A DNA stretch of 64,000 bases from Streptomyces sp. NBC_00271 (GCF_036178845.1 NZ_CP108070.1:1674001-1738000); one strand, 5' to 3'; shown: positions 18,154-26,815, numbered from the stretch's first letter. Numbers and translations are program-made. The notes: generated from the letters alone by a model not told the origin.

Positions 18154-18383
18154 GCGGCATCGCAGCTGCGCGGCCGAGCAGCGTCGCGGCAGATGAGAGG
18201 GCGGCTCAGCGGTTCGCGACTGCGCGGGCGGCGGCACAGATTTTGCTTTCCCTAAAGATTTCTCCGGCCCGCGCAGCCGTACTGGTGGACGTTCGACACA
18301 CCCGTACCGGATCCACGCACCGGATCCACCGAGCGGCCCACCGGAGCGTCACACTCCGGGCCGCCGCCCCGCCAGGAGGCTCA

Positions 18384-19106
18384 ATGCGCATTGCACGAAC
18401 CGCAGGAACCGTCTTCGTGGCAGGTGCGTTGGTCATGACTCTCGCCGCGCTCGCGTACCCCAGCATGCTCGGACTGCAGACCACGGCCGCCGATCAGAGC
18501 CGCGTCATCGCCAATACCTCGACGGGCCCGGTGACCGAGGCCGACCGCGACTTCGTCGTCAAGGTGCGGGCGGCCGGCCTGTGGGAGTACCCCGTGGGGA
18601 TGCTGGGTCTGCAGAAGGGCACCACCCCGGCGGTCAGGACCGCCGGTGACCACCTGGTCAAGGGCCATGCCGCGCTCGACGAGACCGACCGCAAGGTCGC
18701 CGCCGCACTCGGCATCACCATCCCCAACAAGCCGTCTCCTCAGCAGCAGGGCTTCGTGTCGACGCTGAGCGGAGAAACCGGCAAGCAGTTCGACACCGAC
18801 TTCGCCAACATCCTGCGGATGACCCACGGTTCGATCTTCAACACCGTCGCCAAGATCCGGTCCACCACCAAGAACTCGCTGGTCCGCCAGCTGGCCGACC
18901 AGGCCAACACCACCGTGCTGGACCACATCACGGTGATGGAGAAGACCGGACTGGTGAACTTCGACCAGACGCTGTTCCAGCAGACCACCCCGCCGAAGCT
19001 GCCCGCCTCCGATCTCACGCCGCCCGCGCCCGCGCCGGGTGAGCCCACCGTCGTACTCACTCCGCCCGCCGGCGCCTCCCCCTCGCCCACCGGGACGGTC
19101 GGCTGA
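18384..19106 (+). CDS. Secreted DUF4142 protein
   Basis: This 240-aa protein starts at ATG 18384 after an AGGAGG (18374-18379). An N-terminal hydrophobic signal (VFVAGALVMTLAALAYP) is followed by a helical DUF4142 region (DRDFVVKVRAAGLWE, AGDHLVKGHAALDE), a ferritin-like four-helix fold by family. A Pro/Thr-rich tail (PAPAPGEPTVVLTPPAG) suggests a wall-spanning stretch. Role unknown. It lies between the photolyase and the MerR regulator. Confidence 0.8.
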   Translation: MRIARTAGTVFVAGALVMTLAALAYPSMLGLQTTAADQSRVIANTSTGPVTEADRDFVVKVRAAGLWEYPVGMLGLQKGTTPAVRTAGDHLVKGHAALDETDRKVAAALGITIPNKPSPQQQGFVSTLSGETGKQFDTDFANILRMTHGSIFNTVAKIRSTTKNSLVRQLADQANTTVLDHITVMEKTGLVNFDQTLFQQTTPPKLPASDLTPPAPAPGEPTVVLTPPAGASPSPTGTVG

Positions 19107-19136
19107 GCCGTGCCCGGCCCTCCGGCGCGCGGGCGA

Positions 19137-20168
19137 TCAGCTCCGGGTGACCGGGACGGCCGGGTCGTACAGGGCCGAGAGGGTCCCGAGGGCGTCCCGA
19201 AGCCCGGGCGGGCGGAACATCCCCCGCACCGGGCGGCCCGCCCAGCCCGGCCCGCCGAGCAGCACGGCCGGGTGACTGCGGGCCCCCGTGACTCCCCACC
19301 GGGTGTCCGCGACATGACGGGCCAACGGCAGGTCGGCCGTCGAACGCGTCTGGGCCCACAGCAGTACGGCCTTCGGGCCCAGCCGTCGTACGGCGGCGGT
19401 CAGCGCCTCCGTCGGAACCGCCGCGCCGAACATCCTGGTCGGCAGGCCGAGTTCGAGGAGCCCCGCGTGCAGCGCCTCCAGCGCCAGGCTGTGCTGTTCG
19501 CCCGGGACGCACGCCAGCACCACCGGCCCCGCGGCGGCCGCCGGGGTTCCCACGGGCCCGACCCGCTCGGTGGCGCGGTGCAGGGCACGTGAGATGTGCC
19601 AGGACAGCAGGTGTTCCACCTCCACATAGCGGTCGCCGGAGGACTCCCACTTGCGTCCGACGGCGTGCAGGGTCGGCACCATCACCTCGTCCCAGGCGGG
19701 GACCACGCCGTAGCGCGCCACGAGGGAGGCCAGCTGGTCGCCCACGGTCGGTGCGTCGAGGCGGACCGCGGCGCGCGCGAGACCCCTGCACTCCTGGCGG
19801 ACGTCACCGAGCGGCAGTGCGCCGGCCGCCTGCGAGCGGGGCCCACCGGGCCGGTCGCCTCCCCCGGGCAGCTCCGGTTCGGGCCGAACCCGTCCGACGC
19901 CCTCCTGGGCGGTCCTGGCCGCCTCGGCGGGCGGTACCCCGGCCGAGGTCAGCCGGCACATCTCCTCGAGCATCGCCACGTCCTGCGGCGTCCAGCGGCG
20001 GTGCCGCCCGTCGGAACGGACCGCGGGCCCCACCCCGTACCTCCGGTCCCAGGAACGCAGGGTCGTGGGCGACACCCCGAGGCGGCGGGCCAGGGACCCC
20101 GTCGTGACGCCCGCTTCGACGGGCCGCGCGGCCGCCTCCCGCCGCTGTGCCGGTCGGTTCTCGCCCAT
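19137..20168 (-). CDS. MerR regulator with cobalamin-binding-type domain (LitR/CarH-like)
   Basis: This 343-aa protein starts at ATG 20168. Residues ~19-80 are a MerR HTH (TTGSLARRLGVSPTTLRSWD, YGVGPAVRSDGRHRRWT). The C-terminal half has the helical-bundle plus Rossmann layout of B12-dependent photoreceptors. In the bundle a Trp precedes Glu-His by ten residues (WESSGDRYVEVEH), close to the Wx9EH of CarH/LitR, and the Rossmann part has ExH (GEQHSLAL) without the usual following Gly. It is divergent from an ECF sigma and follows a photolyase, as in LitR-LitS light systems. Adenosylcobalamin sensing is inference. Confidence 0.8.
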   Translation of the reverse strand: MGENRPAQRREAAARPVEAGVTTGSLARRLGVSPTTLRSWDRRYGVGPAVRSDGRHRRWTPQDVAMLEEMCRLTSAGVPPAEAARTAQEGVGRVRPEPELPGGGDRPGGPRSQAAGALPLGDVRQECRGLARAAVRLDAPTVGDQLASLVARYGVVPAWDEVMVPTLHAVGRKWESSGDRYVEVEHLLSWHISRALHRATERVGPVGTPAAAAGPVVLACVPGEQHSLALEALHAGLLELGLPTRMFGAAVPTEALTAAVRRLGPKAVLLWAQTRSTADLPLARHVADTRWGVTGARSHPAVLLGGPGWAGRPVRGMFRPPGLRDALGTLSALYDPAVPVTRS

Positions 20169-20185
20169 GCGGCGACTATACGACG

Positions 20186-20215
20186 CACAAACGATGCGAG
20201 TTGTCCGTCATGTGC
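20186..20215. promoter_or_regulatory. Nested inverted repeats between merR and ECF sigma genes
   Basis: GCACA (20186-20190) and TGTGC (20211-20215) frame an inner ACAA-N10-TTGT (20187-20204). The block lies in the 130-bp divergent promoter of the MerR and ECF genes, next to a minus-strand TATAGT that could be the merR -10. It is a candidate autoregulatory MerR site. Confidence 0.35.
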
Positions 20216-20300
20216 CTCGGTTCACACGATGGGGATCACCGGGCGCGTCGCGGGAAGCGCACGGTGACCGGGAGCCCGCCCGAACCGAGGAGCCGTGGCC

Positions 20301-20894
20301 ATGACCGTGGATTCCATCACCGAGCAGTGCGTCGACGGGCGGGGGGAGGCGCTGTCCGACACGGATCTGGCGCGGGGCCTCGTGGACGGCGACGAGGAGT
20401 GTCTGACCGCCGCCTACCACCGCTGGGGAACGCTGGTGCACACACTGGCCGGGCGTTCGCTGGGCGACACCCGGGAGGCCGAGGACGTCACCCAGCAGGT
20501 GTTCCTGGCCGCCTGGCAGGGCCGGCAGGGTTACCGCCCCGAGCGGGGCGCGTTCGTGGGCTGGCTCGTCGGCATCACCCGCCGCAAGATCGCCGACGCG
20601 CTCTCCGCGCGGACCCGCCGTACCGATCTGGTCGCCGCCGCCGGAGCCCTCCTCGGCCCGGTCGACGACACCCGGGCCCGCCCGGAGACCGTCCTCGACC
20701 GCGTCCTCCTGCGCGGCGAGCTCGCCAGACTTCCCGCACCCCAGCGCCGGGTGCTGCACCTCGCGTTCTACGAGGACCTGACGCAGCCCCAGATCGCCCA
20801 GCGCACCGGCTGGCCACTGGGCACCGTCAAGAGCCACTCCCGGCGCGGACTTCACCAACTGCGCCGCTGTCTGCGCGCGCAGGCCGTCGGCTGA
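20301..20894 (+). CDS. ECF RNA polymerase sigma factor (LitS/SigK-like)
   Basis: This 197-aa sigma factor starts at ATG 20301, eight bases after GAGGAG; a GTG at 20295 is too close to it. Region 2 (LVDGDEECLTAAYHRWGTLV, EAEDVTQQVFLAAWQGRQGY) and region 4 (RVLHLAFYEDLTQPQIAQ, TGWPLGTVKSHSRRGLHQL) are complete. It is divergent from the MerR-cobalamin regulator, the arrangement expected if the regulator represses the sigma gene in the dark and the sigma drives photolyase-type genes. Confidence 0.87.
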   Translation: MTVDSITEQCVDGRGEALSDTDLARGLVDGDEECLTAAYHRWGTLVHTLAGRSLGDTREAEDVTQQVFLAAWQGRQGYRPERGAFVGWLVGITRRKIADALSARTRRTDLVAAAGALLGPVDDTRARPETVLDRVLLRGELARLPAPQRRVLHLAFYEDLTQPQIAQRTGWPLGTVKSHSRRGLHQLRRCLRAQAVG

Positions 20895-20960
20895 ACTCTG
20901 CATTCGCCACCGCGAGCCGATCCGCCGGCAGCCGCAGGGCCTGGTCGGGGTGGACCGCGA

Positions 20961-21803
20961 TCACGACGGAGTCGTTCCCGGACCTTCGGCCTCGCCCGCG
21001 TAGCGCGCCAGTTCCCATGGGTCGTGCGCGCTGAAGACCTCCACCTCGTCGCCGTGCAGCCGCACCAGTTCCCGCAGACGGGCGTGGTTGCCGAGGCGCA
21101 GCGGCCGGTCCACCTCGGTGATCTGCTGGAGGACGTCCAAACCGGGGTGTCCCCGGGGGTGGTCGGGGTCGATCTCGTGGTGGAAGTAGTACGCGTCCCC
21201 GCAGTGCAGCACCCGGCGACCGCCGTCGGCGACGGCGATCGCACTGTGGCCGCGGGTGTGGCCGCCCAGCGGGACCAGCAGGATCTCGGCGTCCACGCCC
21301 TCCAGCGGGCGCACGGCGTCGAATCCGAACCACGCCTCGCCGTGCGGCTGCGCGTACGTCACCCAGTGCGGCCGGTGCGCCCACTGGGCGGGGCGGTAGC
21401 GGACGCGGTCCTCCGGGTGAGCCCCGGGGGCCGCCATCGCCGCACGGTGTTCGGCCTCGCTCAGGTGGACCTTGGCCCAGGGGAAGTCGGGCAGTCCCCC
21501 GGCATGGTCGAGGTCGAGGTGGCTGAGGACGACGTGCCGGACGTCCTCCGGGCGGAAGCCGAGCGCGATGACCTGGTGCAGCGCGGTCTCCGCGAGGTCG
21601 AGGACGGGCTGGGCCCGGCCGAGGAAGTCCGGGCCGAGGCTCTCCTCGGGCCGCGCCACGTCCTGCGTACCGATGCCGCTCTCGACGAGGACGAGCCCGT
21701 CCCGGTCGGTCTCCACGAGAAGACAGTGGCAGACCGCGGGAAGGCTCCCCTCCTCGGTGTCGATGGTCCGCATGGAGCCGCAGTTCAGGTGATGGATCTT
21801 CAC
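20961..21803 (-). CDS. MBL-fold metallo-hydrolase
   Basis: This 280-aa metallo-beta-lactamase-fold protein has the zinc motif SHLDLDHAGG and later GGHTRGHSA and HCGD ligands. The GTG at 21803 gives the family-like start VKIHHLNCGSM and follows AAGGGA; an in-frame ATG at 21827 would add eight residues. It is divergent from a TetR gene over a doubled palindromic operator, so it is the likely target. It resembles N-acyl-homoserine-lactonase-type or general esterase MBLs; substrate unknown. Confidence 0.85.
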   Translation of the reverse strand: MKIHHLNCGSMRTIDTEEGSLPAVCHCLLVETDRDGLVLVESGIGTQDVARPEESLGPDFLGRAQPVLDLAETALHQVIALGFRPEDVRHVVLSHLDLDHAGGLPDFPWAKVHLSEAEHRAAMAAPGAHPEDRVRYRPAQWAHRPHWVTYAQPHGEAWFGFDAVRPLEGVDAEILLVPLGGHTRGHSAIAVADGGRRVLHCGDAYYFHHEIDPDHPRGHPGLDVLQQITEVDRPLRLGNHARLRELVRLHGDEVEVFSAHDPWELARYAGEAEGPGTTPS

Positions 21804-21833
21804 CGTGAGTCCCTTCGACGATTTCATAGCTAC

Positions 21834-21866
21834 CGAACGATCGTGAGCTAATTGCGAACGGTCGTT
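21834..21866. promoter_or_regulatory. Doubled TetR operator
   Basis: Two near-identical palindromic half-sets, CGAACGATCGT (21834-21844) and CGAACGGTCGTT (21855-21866), lie 21 bp apart between the divergent MBL and TetR genes. The spacing is two helical turns on the same DNA face, a common TetR dimer-pair arrangement. Confidence 0.6.
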
Positions 21867-21882
21867 AGGTTAAAGTGACCGT

Positions 21883-22485
21883 ATGAGCCCCCGCAAGTCC
21901 GTTGCCGAAACCGCCGCCACGCGGAGCCGGATCATCGACAGCGCCCTGACGCTGGCCTCCACGGAGGGCCTCGAAGGCCTCACCATCGGCCGCCTGGCGA
22001 CCGACCTGGAGATGAGCAAGGCCGGAGTGATCGGCCACTTCGGCAGCAAGGAAGCGCTCCAACTCGCCGTTCTGGCCGCGGCCGTCGAGAGGTTCCGGCT
22101 CCGCGTGCCGGCCCGCGCCGTCGGCGCCAGGCCCGGCACCGAGCGGCTGACGCGCGCCTTCGGCGAGTGGATCGACTACATGGCGGAGGGCGAGGGGCAC
22201 GGCGGCTGCTTCCTCACCTCGGTGGCGAGCGAGTTCGACGGCCGGCCCGGTCCGGTACGCGACGCGGTGCTCGACGCGCTCGCCTCCTGGTCGGCGTATG
22301 TCGCCGCGGAGTTGGGCACGGCGGTCGAGGCCCGCGAACTGCCCCCGCGCACCGATGTGGAACAGCTCGCCTTCGAGCTCAACGGCGTCGCCCTGGCGGC
22401 CAATCAGTCCATCCAGCTCCATCGCGACCCACAGGCACCCACGCGGGCCCGCCGCGCCGTCGCCCGCCTCCTCGGCGCCTCCTGA
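21883..22485 (+). CDS. TetR-family transcriptional regulator
   Basis: This 200-aa regulator starts at ATG 21883. Residues ~14-60 form the HTH (RSRIIDSALTLASTEGLEGL, DLEMSKAGVIGHFGSKEALQ). The C-terminal domain has the YMAEGEGHGGCFLTSVASEF segment of the TetR_C_6/YcdC-like group. There is no clear ribosome site, so it may be leaderless. It is divergent from the MBL hydrolase gene over a doubled operator and probably represses both genes. Confidence 0.87.
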   Translation: MSPRKSVAETAATRSRIIDSALTLASTEGLEGLTIGRLATDLEMSKAGVIGHFGSKEALQLAVLAAAVERFRLRVPARAVGARPGTERLTRAFGEWIDYMAEGEGHGGCFLTSVASEFDGRPGPVRDAVLDALASWSAYVAAELGTAVEARELPPRTDVEQLAFELNGVALAANQSIQLHRDPQAPTRARRAVARLLGAS

Positions 22486-22622
22486 GGAGGGATGCCGCCC
22501 CGGCGGAGCCAAAAGCCACCTCTACACATAAAGAAGAAATAAGGGCACAATGAAAACAAGCGGCGCCAACCGCATACCGCGCCAGAAGCGGTCAGGCCTG
22601 CAGAGAACGAAGGAGACGACTC

Positions 22623-23063
22623 ATGGCCAACGTCTCGCACCCCAGAAGTGACATCACGACCCACCCCGATGCATCCGAAATGCGGGAGCGGTATGACCGC
22701 GTGCTCGGTGGCCGCGATGTGGCGCTCGTCGACGGACCGGTGTTCCTGCTCGGTCTGTACTGCGCCGTGTCCCCGTGGATACTTCACTACACGACGAGCC
22801 AGCCCGCCCTGGCGACGCACAACCTCATCATGGGCATCGCCATAGGCCTGCTGGCCCTCGGATTCACCAGGGCCCCCGAAAGGATGTACGGCCTGAGCTG
22901 GGCCATGTGCGCGATGGGCGCGTGGTTGATCATCTCACCGTGGGTGGTCGGAATCAGCCCGGACACCGGCGTCGTGATCAACAGCATCATCATCGGCGCG
23001 TTGGCCGTGGTGCTCGGGGCGCTGTGCGCGGTCACGACGACGAGGAGCTCTCCTCGGGCGTAG
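22623..23063 (+). CDS. SPW-repeat membrane protein
   Basis: This 146-aa protein follows AAGGAGA. After a charged N-terminus it has four hydrophobic helices containing two SPW motifs (AVSPWILHY and IISPWVVGI), which define the SPW repeat family. Members are small inner-membrane proteins of unknown function, common in actinobacteria. It is monocistronic. Confidence 0.85.
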   Translation: MANVSHPRSDITTHPDASEMRERYDRVLGGRDVALVDGPVFLLGLYCAVSPWILHYTTSQPALATHNLIMGIAIGLLALGFTRAPERMYGLSWAMCAMGAWLIISPWVVGISPDTGVVINSIIIGALAVVLGALCAVTTTRSSPRA

Positions 23064-23202
23064 GCCCGACGAACACCCTCCGGAGCGGTCCCGACGGACA
23101 CTCCCGGGAACAGCGCCGGAGCCACATACCCGGGCTCAGCCCAGCGAGTCGATGCCCGAGCTGAGCCCAGGCACCACCACGAAAGGAAACGAACAACCCC
23201 AC

Positions 23203-23230
23203 AGGCCGGCCCGCCCACGCGGACCGGCCT
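23203..23230. terminator. Hairpin downstream of the SPW gene
   Basis: A perfect 7-bp inverted repeat AGGCCGG/CCGGCCT with a 14-nt loop lies between the SPW gene and the convergent hypothetical gene. There is no T-run. It is a possible bidirectional terminator. Confidence 0.4.
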
Positions 23231-23335
23231 CCTTCACGCCCACCCCGCATGCCTCCCGATCGAGGCAGTCACCCAGCCACGGACAGTTGCTCAGGCGATT
23301 GCTTGCGTGTGGGCGGCCCGAAGAGCCGCAGGTCT

Positions 23336-23917
23336 CTAGATACCCGCGCCGAGCGACCAGCTCGGCGTGCTGCCCGCGAGACGGCAGGTGAGGAAGTACA
23401 GCGGAATCGGCGGCGTGTACGGCGAGTCACCCGCGGGCTTGTGGATCAAACGGGGGCGCGCGGACCGTGAGCGCAGCAGGGCCCGTGTCCAGGACGGGTC
23501 GGCCAGCCGGGCGCCCACCGCGTAGCTGGTGGAAGGCGGCCAGGTGACGCCTATGTGGGAGCCGGAGGGGACGATCCACCACCACCGCTCGTCGTCGGCG
23601 AAGACACAACCGACACGGGGCAGACAGTCCATGATCCGTTCCCCGTGCTCCGGGGAGGTGCCCACCGCGTCGTACCCCAGACCGGCGGACAACTCGGCGG
23701 GTATCACCAGTCGTGCCGGGGACTCGTGCGGCGGCGCGGTGGGGAGGTACATGCGCAGGCCAAGGACGGCGGGATAGGGGCGCGGTTCGACGACGGCGGT
23801 GTGATCGCGTCCTTCGGGGGCCTGGAGACGGTCTCGGCCGTCGAGGGCGGAAAGGTGGTCGCCCGGGTGTCCGGCGGGCTGGTGATCGCGCAGGTCAGGA
23901 ATGTGCTGTCGTTCCAT
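23336..23917 (-). CDS. Hypothetical protein in WhiJ/AbaA-like cluster
   Basis: This 193-aa protein's ATG (23917) lies inside the end of the upstream ATP-binding gene (23-base overlap). The N-terminal 45 residues are His/Asp-rich (LRDHQPAGHPGDHLSALDGR). The middle has a compact YLPTAPPHESPARLVIPAE and WWWIVPSGSHIGVTWPP core. No named domain is recognised; proteins like this often follow anti-sigma-type ATPases in streptomycetes. Possible partner of the ATPase or of the XRE regulator. Confidence 0.65.
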   Translation of the reverse strand: MERQHIPDLRDHQPAGHPGDHLSALDGRDRLQAPEGRDHTAVVEPRPYPAVLGLRMYLPTAPPHESPARLVIPAELSAGLGYDAVGTSPEHGERIMDCLPRVGCVFADDERWWWIVPSGSHIGVTWPPSTSYAVGARLADPSWTRALLRSRSARPRLIHKPAGDSPYTPPIPLYFLTCRLAGSTPSWSLGAGI

Positions 23918-24446
23918 CAGATAAAGATCCTTCGGCCGAGTGGGGGATGGGCCGGGCCATGGTCACGGTCGCCGGCGAGCCGGTCGACACGGTGTCTCCT
24001 CCCTTCGACGGCAGTACGGCCCAGACGATGCGTCCGGAGCCGTCGGCGGTGTCTGTGACGCCCCAGTCGCTGCTCAGGGCGCCGACCAGCAGGAGTCCAC
24101 GTCCACCCTGGTCGTCGGGCCCCGGCCGGCGCTGGGCCGGAAGGCTCCAGCCGCGGTGCTGGTCCTCGACCTCGATGTGGAGCCGCTCCTCGGCGATGTG
24201 GACTCTGCACACGATCCACTCGCTCGCCGTATGTGTCAGCGCGTTGGTGACGAGCTCGGAGGTCACCAGGATCGCGCTGTCGCGGGTCTCGGGGGCGATG
24301 CCCCACTCGGTGAGCCACTCACGGACGTCTCTTCGGGCGATACCCACCGAGGCGGGGGCCGCGGGCAGGGCGAACACACCTGCCCGACGGGGATGTTCGT
24401 CCCCTGGTGAGAGGCCCAAAGGCTGGGGGAGGGAGGGCGGGGTCAT
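23895..24446 (-). CDS. Anti-sigma-factor-type ATP-binding protein (HATPase, RsbW-like)
   Basis: This 183-aa protein starts at ATG 24446 (MTPPSLPQPLGLSPG). It has the GHKL/HATPase fold of serine-kinase anti-sigma factors: N box ILVTSELVTNALTHT, then VEDQHRGWSLP and G box GGRGLLLVGALSSDWG. Streptomycetes carry many such proteins beside XRE-DUF5753 and DUF397 genes (AbaA/WhiJ paralogue clusters), as here. It is divergent from the XRE gene. Confidence 0.82.
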   Translation of the reverse strand: MTPPSLPQPLGLSPGDEHPRRAGVFALPAAPASVGIARRDVREWLTEWGIAPETRDSAILVTSELVTNALTHTASEWIVCRVHIAEERLHIEVEDQHRGWSLPAQRRPGPDDQGGRGLLLVGALSSDWGVTDTADGSGRIVWAVLPSKGGDTVSTGSPATVTMARPIPHSAEGSLSDGTTAHS

Positions 24447-24752
24447 CGCCGTTCGCCTTTCGTCTGCCTTCGCACCACAAGCGGTGCCAATGCCGTCCCC
24501 CGTGACCTCGCACTGTCGCGAGATGCACACAACTCGCCACGCAAGACGTCACGTTGCAGCCCCGTCTCCCCCAACTGGGCCGCACAACCACTCCCTTCAC
24601 CGGGCCAGGGACGATAGGACCACTGTGGCAGCTGTCAACAACACCTCGCAACCGACAAGTTGAAAATTGCAATGTGCCAGGTGCATGCTTCCCCCGATGA
24701 CGGATGATCGTGACAGACTGCGACCTCGAAGCCCGCTGTGAGGGGGTAAGGC
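24447..24752. other. Divergent promoter region of the WhiJ-like cluster
   Basis: This 306-bp gap separates the minus-strand ATPase gene from the plus-strand XRE gene. It is locally AT-richer around 24645-24680, with TTGCAA-like half-sites (TCGCAACCGACAAGTTG then AAAATTGCAATG). That is the likely XRE binding/promoter area. No coding sequence is visible. Confidence 0.4.
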
Positions 24753-25628
24753 GTGTCCACGGAGACCGACTGGGGCGGCGCCCCCTCCGTCCTGCGCATG
24801 ATTCTCGGCAAGCAGCTCGAGGAGCTGCGCACCCAGGCCGGGCTGACATTCGAGCAGGCGGGCGAGGCGATCGGCGTCAGCCACTCCACCATCCGTCGGA
24901 TGGAGGCCGCCAAGGTGGCCCGGCTCCGGCTCACCGACGCCGAGAAGCTCCTCCAGACGTACGGCGTGACGGACCAGCAGGAGATCGACACCTTCCTGAA
25001 GTCGGTCCGCGAGGCCAACAAGCGCGGCTGGTGGCACACGTACCGCGATGTCCTGCCCGACTGGTTCGCGGCGTATCTGAGCCTGGAGCAGGCGGCCCTC
25101 CAGATCCGCGCGTACGAGGCGGAGTTCGTGCACGGGCTGCTGCAGACGGAGGCGTACGCCCGCGCCCTGCTCGGCGCGGGCAATCCGCACGCCTCGGCCG
25201 AGGCGACCGAGCGCCGGGTCGCGCTGCGCATGCGCCGTCAGGAACTGCTGTCCCGGCCCGCTCCGCCGCGCGTCTGGGTGGTGATGGACGAGACCGTGCT
25301 GAGGTGGCCGGTCGGCGGGCCCGAGGTGATGCGCGCGCAGATCGACCATCTCATCGCGGTCAACGCGCTCCCCCATGTGACCCTGCAGATCATGCCGTTC
25401 AGAAACGGCCCGCATCCGGCCATGCGGGCCGGCGCGTTCCATCTCTTCCGGTTCAGGGCACCGGAGTTGCCGGACATCGTCTATCTGAGCGGTCTGGTGG
25501 GCGCCGTCTACCTCGACAAGGACGACGACGTCGTGGTGTACCGCGAGGCCCTGGACCGGCTGGGCGCACAGTCGGCGCCCGCCAGGAAGACCGAGGAACT
25601 TCTCGGTGCGATTCGCAAGGAGCTATGA
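24753..25628 (+). CDS. XRE-family regulator with DUF5753 (WhiJ-like)
   Basis: This 291-aa regulator starts at GTG 24753. Residues ~15-70 form a helix-turn-helix (LGKQLEELRTQAGLTFEQAG, IGVSHSTIRRMEAAKV). The remainder is DUF5753 (YLSLEQAALQIRAYEAEFVH, PHVTLQIMPFRNGPHPAM). This is the WhiJ/AbaA-OrfA architecture, which controls development and antibiotic production together with a DUF397 partner encoded immediately downstream. Stop and next start are directly adjacent. Confidence 0.88.
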   Translation: MSTETDWGGAPSVLRMILGKQLEELRTQAGLTFEQAGEAIGVSHSTIRRMEAAKVARLRLTDAEKLLQTYGVTDQQEIDTFLKSVREANKRGWWHTYRDVLPDWFAAYLSLEQAALQIRAYEAEFVHGLLQTEAYARALLGAGNPHASAEATERRVALRMRRQELLSRPAPPRVWVVMDETVLRWPVGGPEVMRAQIDHLIAVNALPHVTLQIMPFRNGPHPAMRAGAFHLFRFRAPELPDIVYLSGLVGAVYLDKDDDVVVYREALDRLGAQSAPARKTEELLGAIRKEL

Positions 25629-25865
25629 GTGCACCACCACATACGCAACGGTATGCCGTCCCGGGACCTGGGCACGCAGGGCTGGTCCAAGCCGTGGAGT
25701 GACGACGCGGGCGGCGCCTGCGTCGAGGCGAAGAAACTGGGCGACGGGCGGATCGCGCTGCGTCAGTCCACCGATCCCGAAGGGCCCGCTCTGGTTTTCA
25801 CGCCCCGTGAAATGACGAGCTTTCTTGCGGGCGTCAAGGCGGGGGAGGCCGACTTCCTCCTCTGA
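25629..25865 (+). CDS. DUF397-domain small protein
   Basis: This 78-aa protein starts at GTG 25629, directly after the regulator's TGA, with AAGGAG (25618-25623) inside the upstream gene. It has the DUF397 pattern: SDDAGGACVEAKKLGDGRIA, DPEGPALVFTPREMTSFLAG and an acidic Phe-rich end. DUF397 proteins are thought to antagonise or modulate their cognate XRE partner. Confidence 0.87.
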   Translation: MHHHIRNGMPSRDLGTQGWSKPWSDDAGGACVEAKKLGDGRIALRQSTDPEGPALVFTPREMTSFLAGVKAGEADFLL

Positions 25866-25966
25866 CAACCTTGTCTGATTCCTATGCCTTGTTCTTTCCC
25901 CCACGATGTTCTCGTTCGCCACGAAGTTCTTTTCCCCACGAACACCAGCTGAGTACCGACGACTTG

Positions 25967-26794
25967 ATGGGAGGGGCGGCGTTGCCCGACAACGGATGGC
26001 CTGCCGACCGTATCGACACCGAGAGCGCACACTCCGCGCGCATCTACGACTACATCCTGGGCGGTAAGGACTACTACCCCGCCGACAAGGAGGCGGGCGA
26101 CGCGATGGCGCGGGAGTGGCCCGCCCTGCCGATCCACATGAAGGCCAACCGCGACTGGATGAACCGTGCGGTGGCCTATCTGGCCAAGGAGGCGGGGATA
26201 CGCCAGTTCCTCGACATCGGCACCGGCATCCCCACCTCCCCCAACCTCCATGAGATCGCCCAGGCGGTGGCCCCCGACTCCCGGGTCGTCTACGTGGACA
26301 ACGACCCCATCGTCCTCACCCTGTCGCAGGGTTTACTGTCGAGCACTCCCGAGGGCAAGACCGCGTACGTCGAGGCGGACATGCTCGACCCGGCGACGAT
26401 CCTGGGCGCGGCGGAACTGCGCGACACCCTCGACCTCACCCAGCCGGTCGCCCTCACGGTGATCGCGATCGTCCACTTCGTCCTGGACGAGGACGACGCG
26501 GTCGGCATCGTCCGGCGCCTCCTGGAGCCCCTTCCCTCGGGCAGCTACCTGGCGATGTCCATCGGCACCGCCGAGTTCGCTCCCGACGAGGTGGCCCGCG
26601 TCGCCCGTGAGTACGCGGCCCGCAACATGCCCATGCGGCTGCGCACCCACGCGGAGGCCGAGGAGTTCTTCGAGGGCCTCGAACTCGTCGAGCCCGGCGT
26701 CGTCCAGGTCCACAAGTGGCACCCGGACGGCACGGAGACGGGCATCCGCGACGAGGACATCGCGATGTACGGGGTGGTGGCCCGCAAGCCGTAG
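25967..26794 (+). CDS. SAM-dependent methyltransferase, DUF574 type
   Basis: This 275-aa protein belongs to the family expanded in Streptomyces (PF04672): SARIYDYILGGKDYYPADKE near the N-terminus, SAM-binding FLDIGTGIPTSPNLHEIA, VVYVDNDPIVLT and ALTVIAIVHFVLDEDD. The ATG at 25967 is used; a TTG at 25982 preceded by GGGAGGGG is a real alternative. Substrate unknown. It lies 100 bp downstream of the DUF397 gene, a frequent association. Confidence 0.86.
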   Translation: MGGAALPDNGWPADRIDTESAHSARIYDYILGGKDYYPADKEAGDAMAREWPALPIHMKANRDWMNRAVAYLAKEAGIRQFLDIGTGIPTSPNLHEIAQAVAPDSRVVYVDNDPIVLTLSQGLLSSTPEGKTAYVEADMLDPATILGAAELRDTLDLTQPVALTVIAIVHFVLDEDDAVGIVRRLLEPLPSGSYLAMSIGTAEFAPDEVARVAREYAARNMPMRLRTHAEAEEFFEGLELVEPGVVQVHKWHPDGTETGIRDEDIAMYGVVARKP

Positions 26795-26815
26795 CCCGTC
26801 CGCTCCACACCACCC

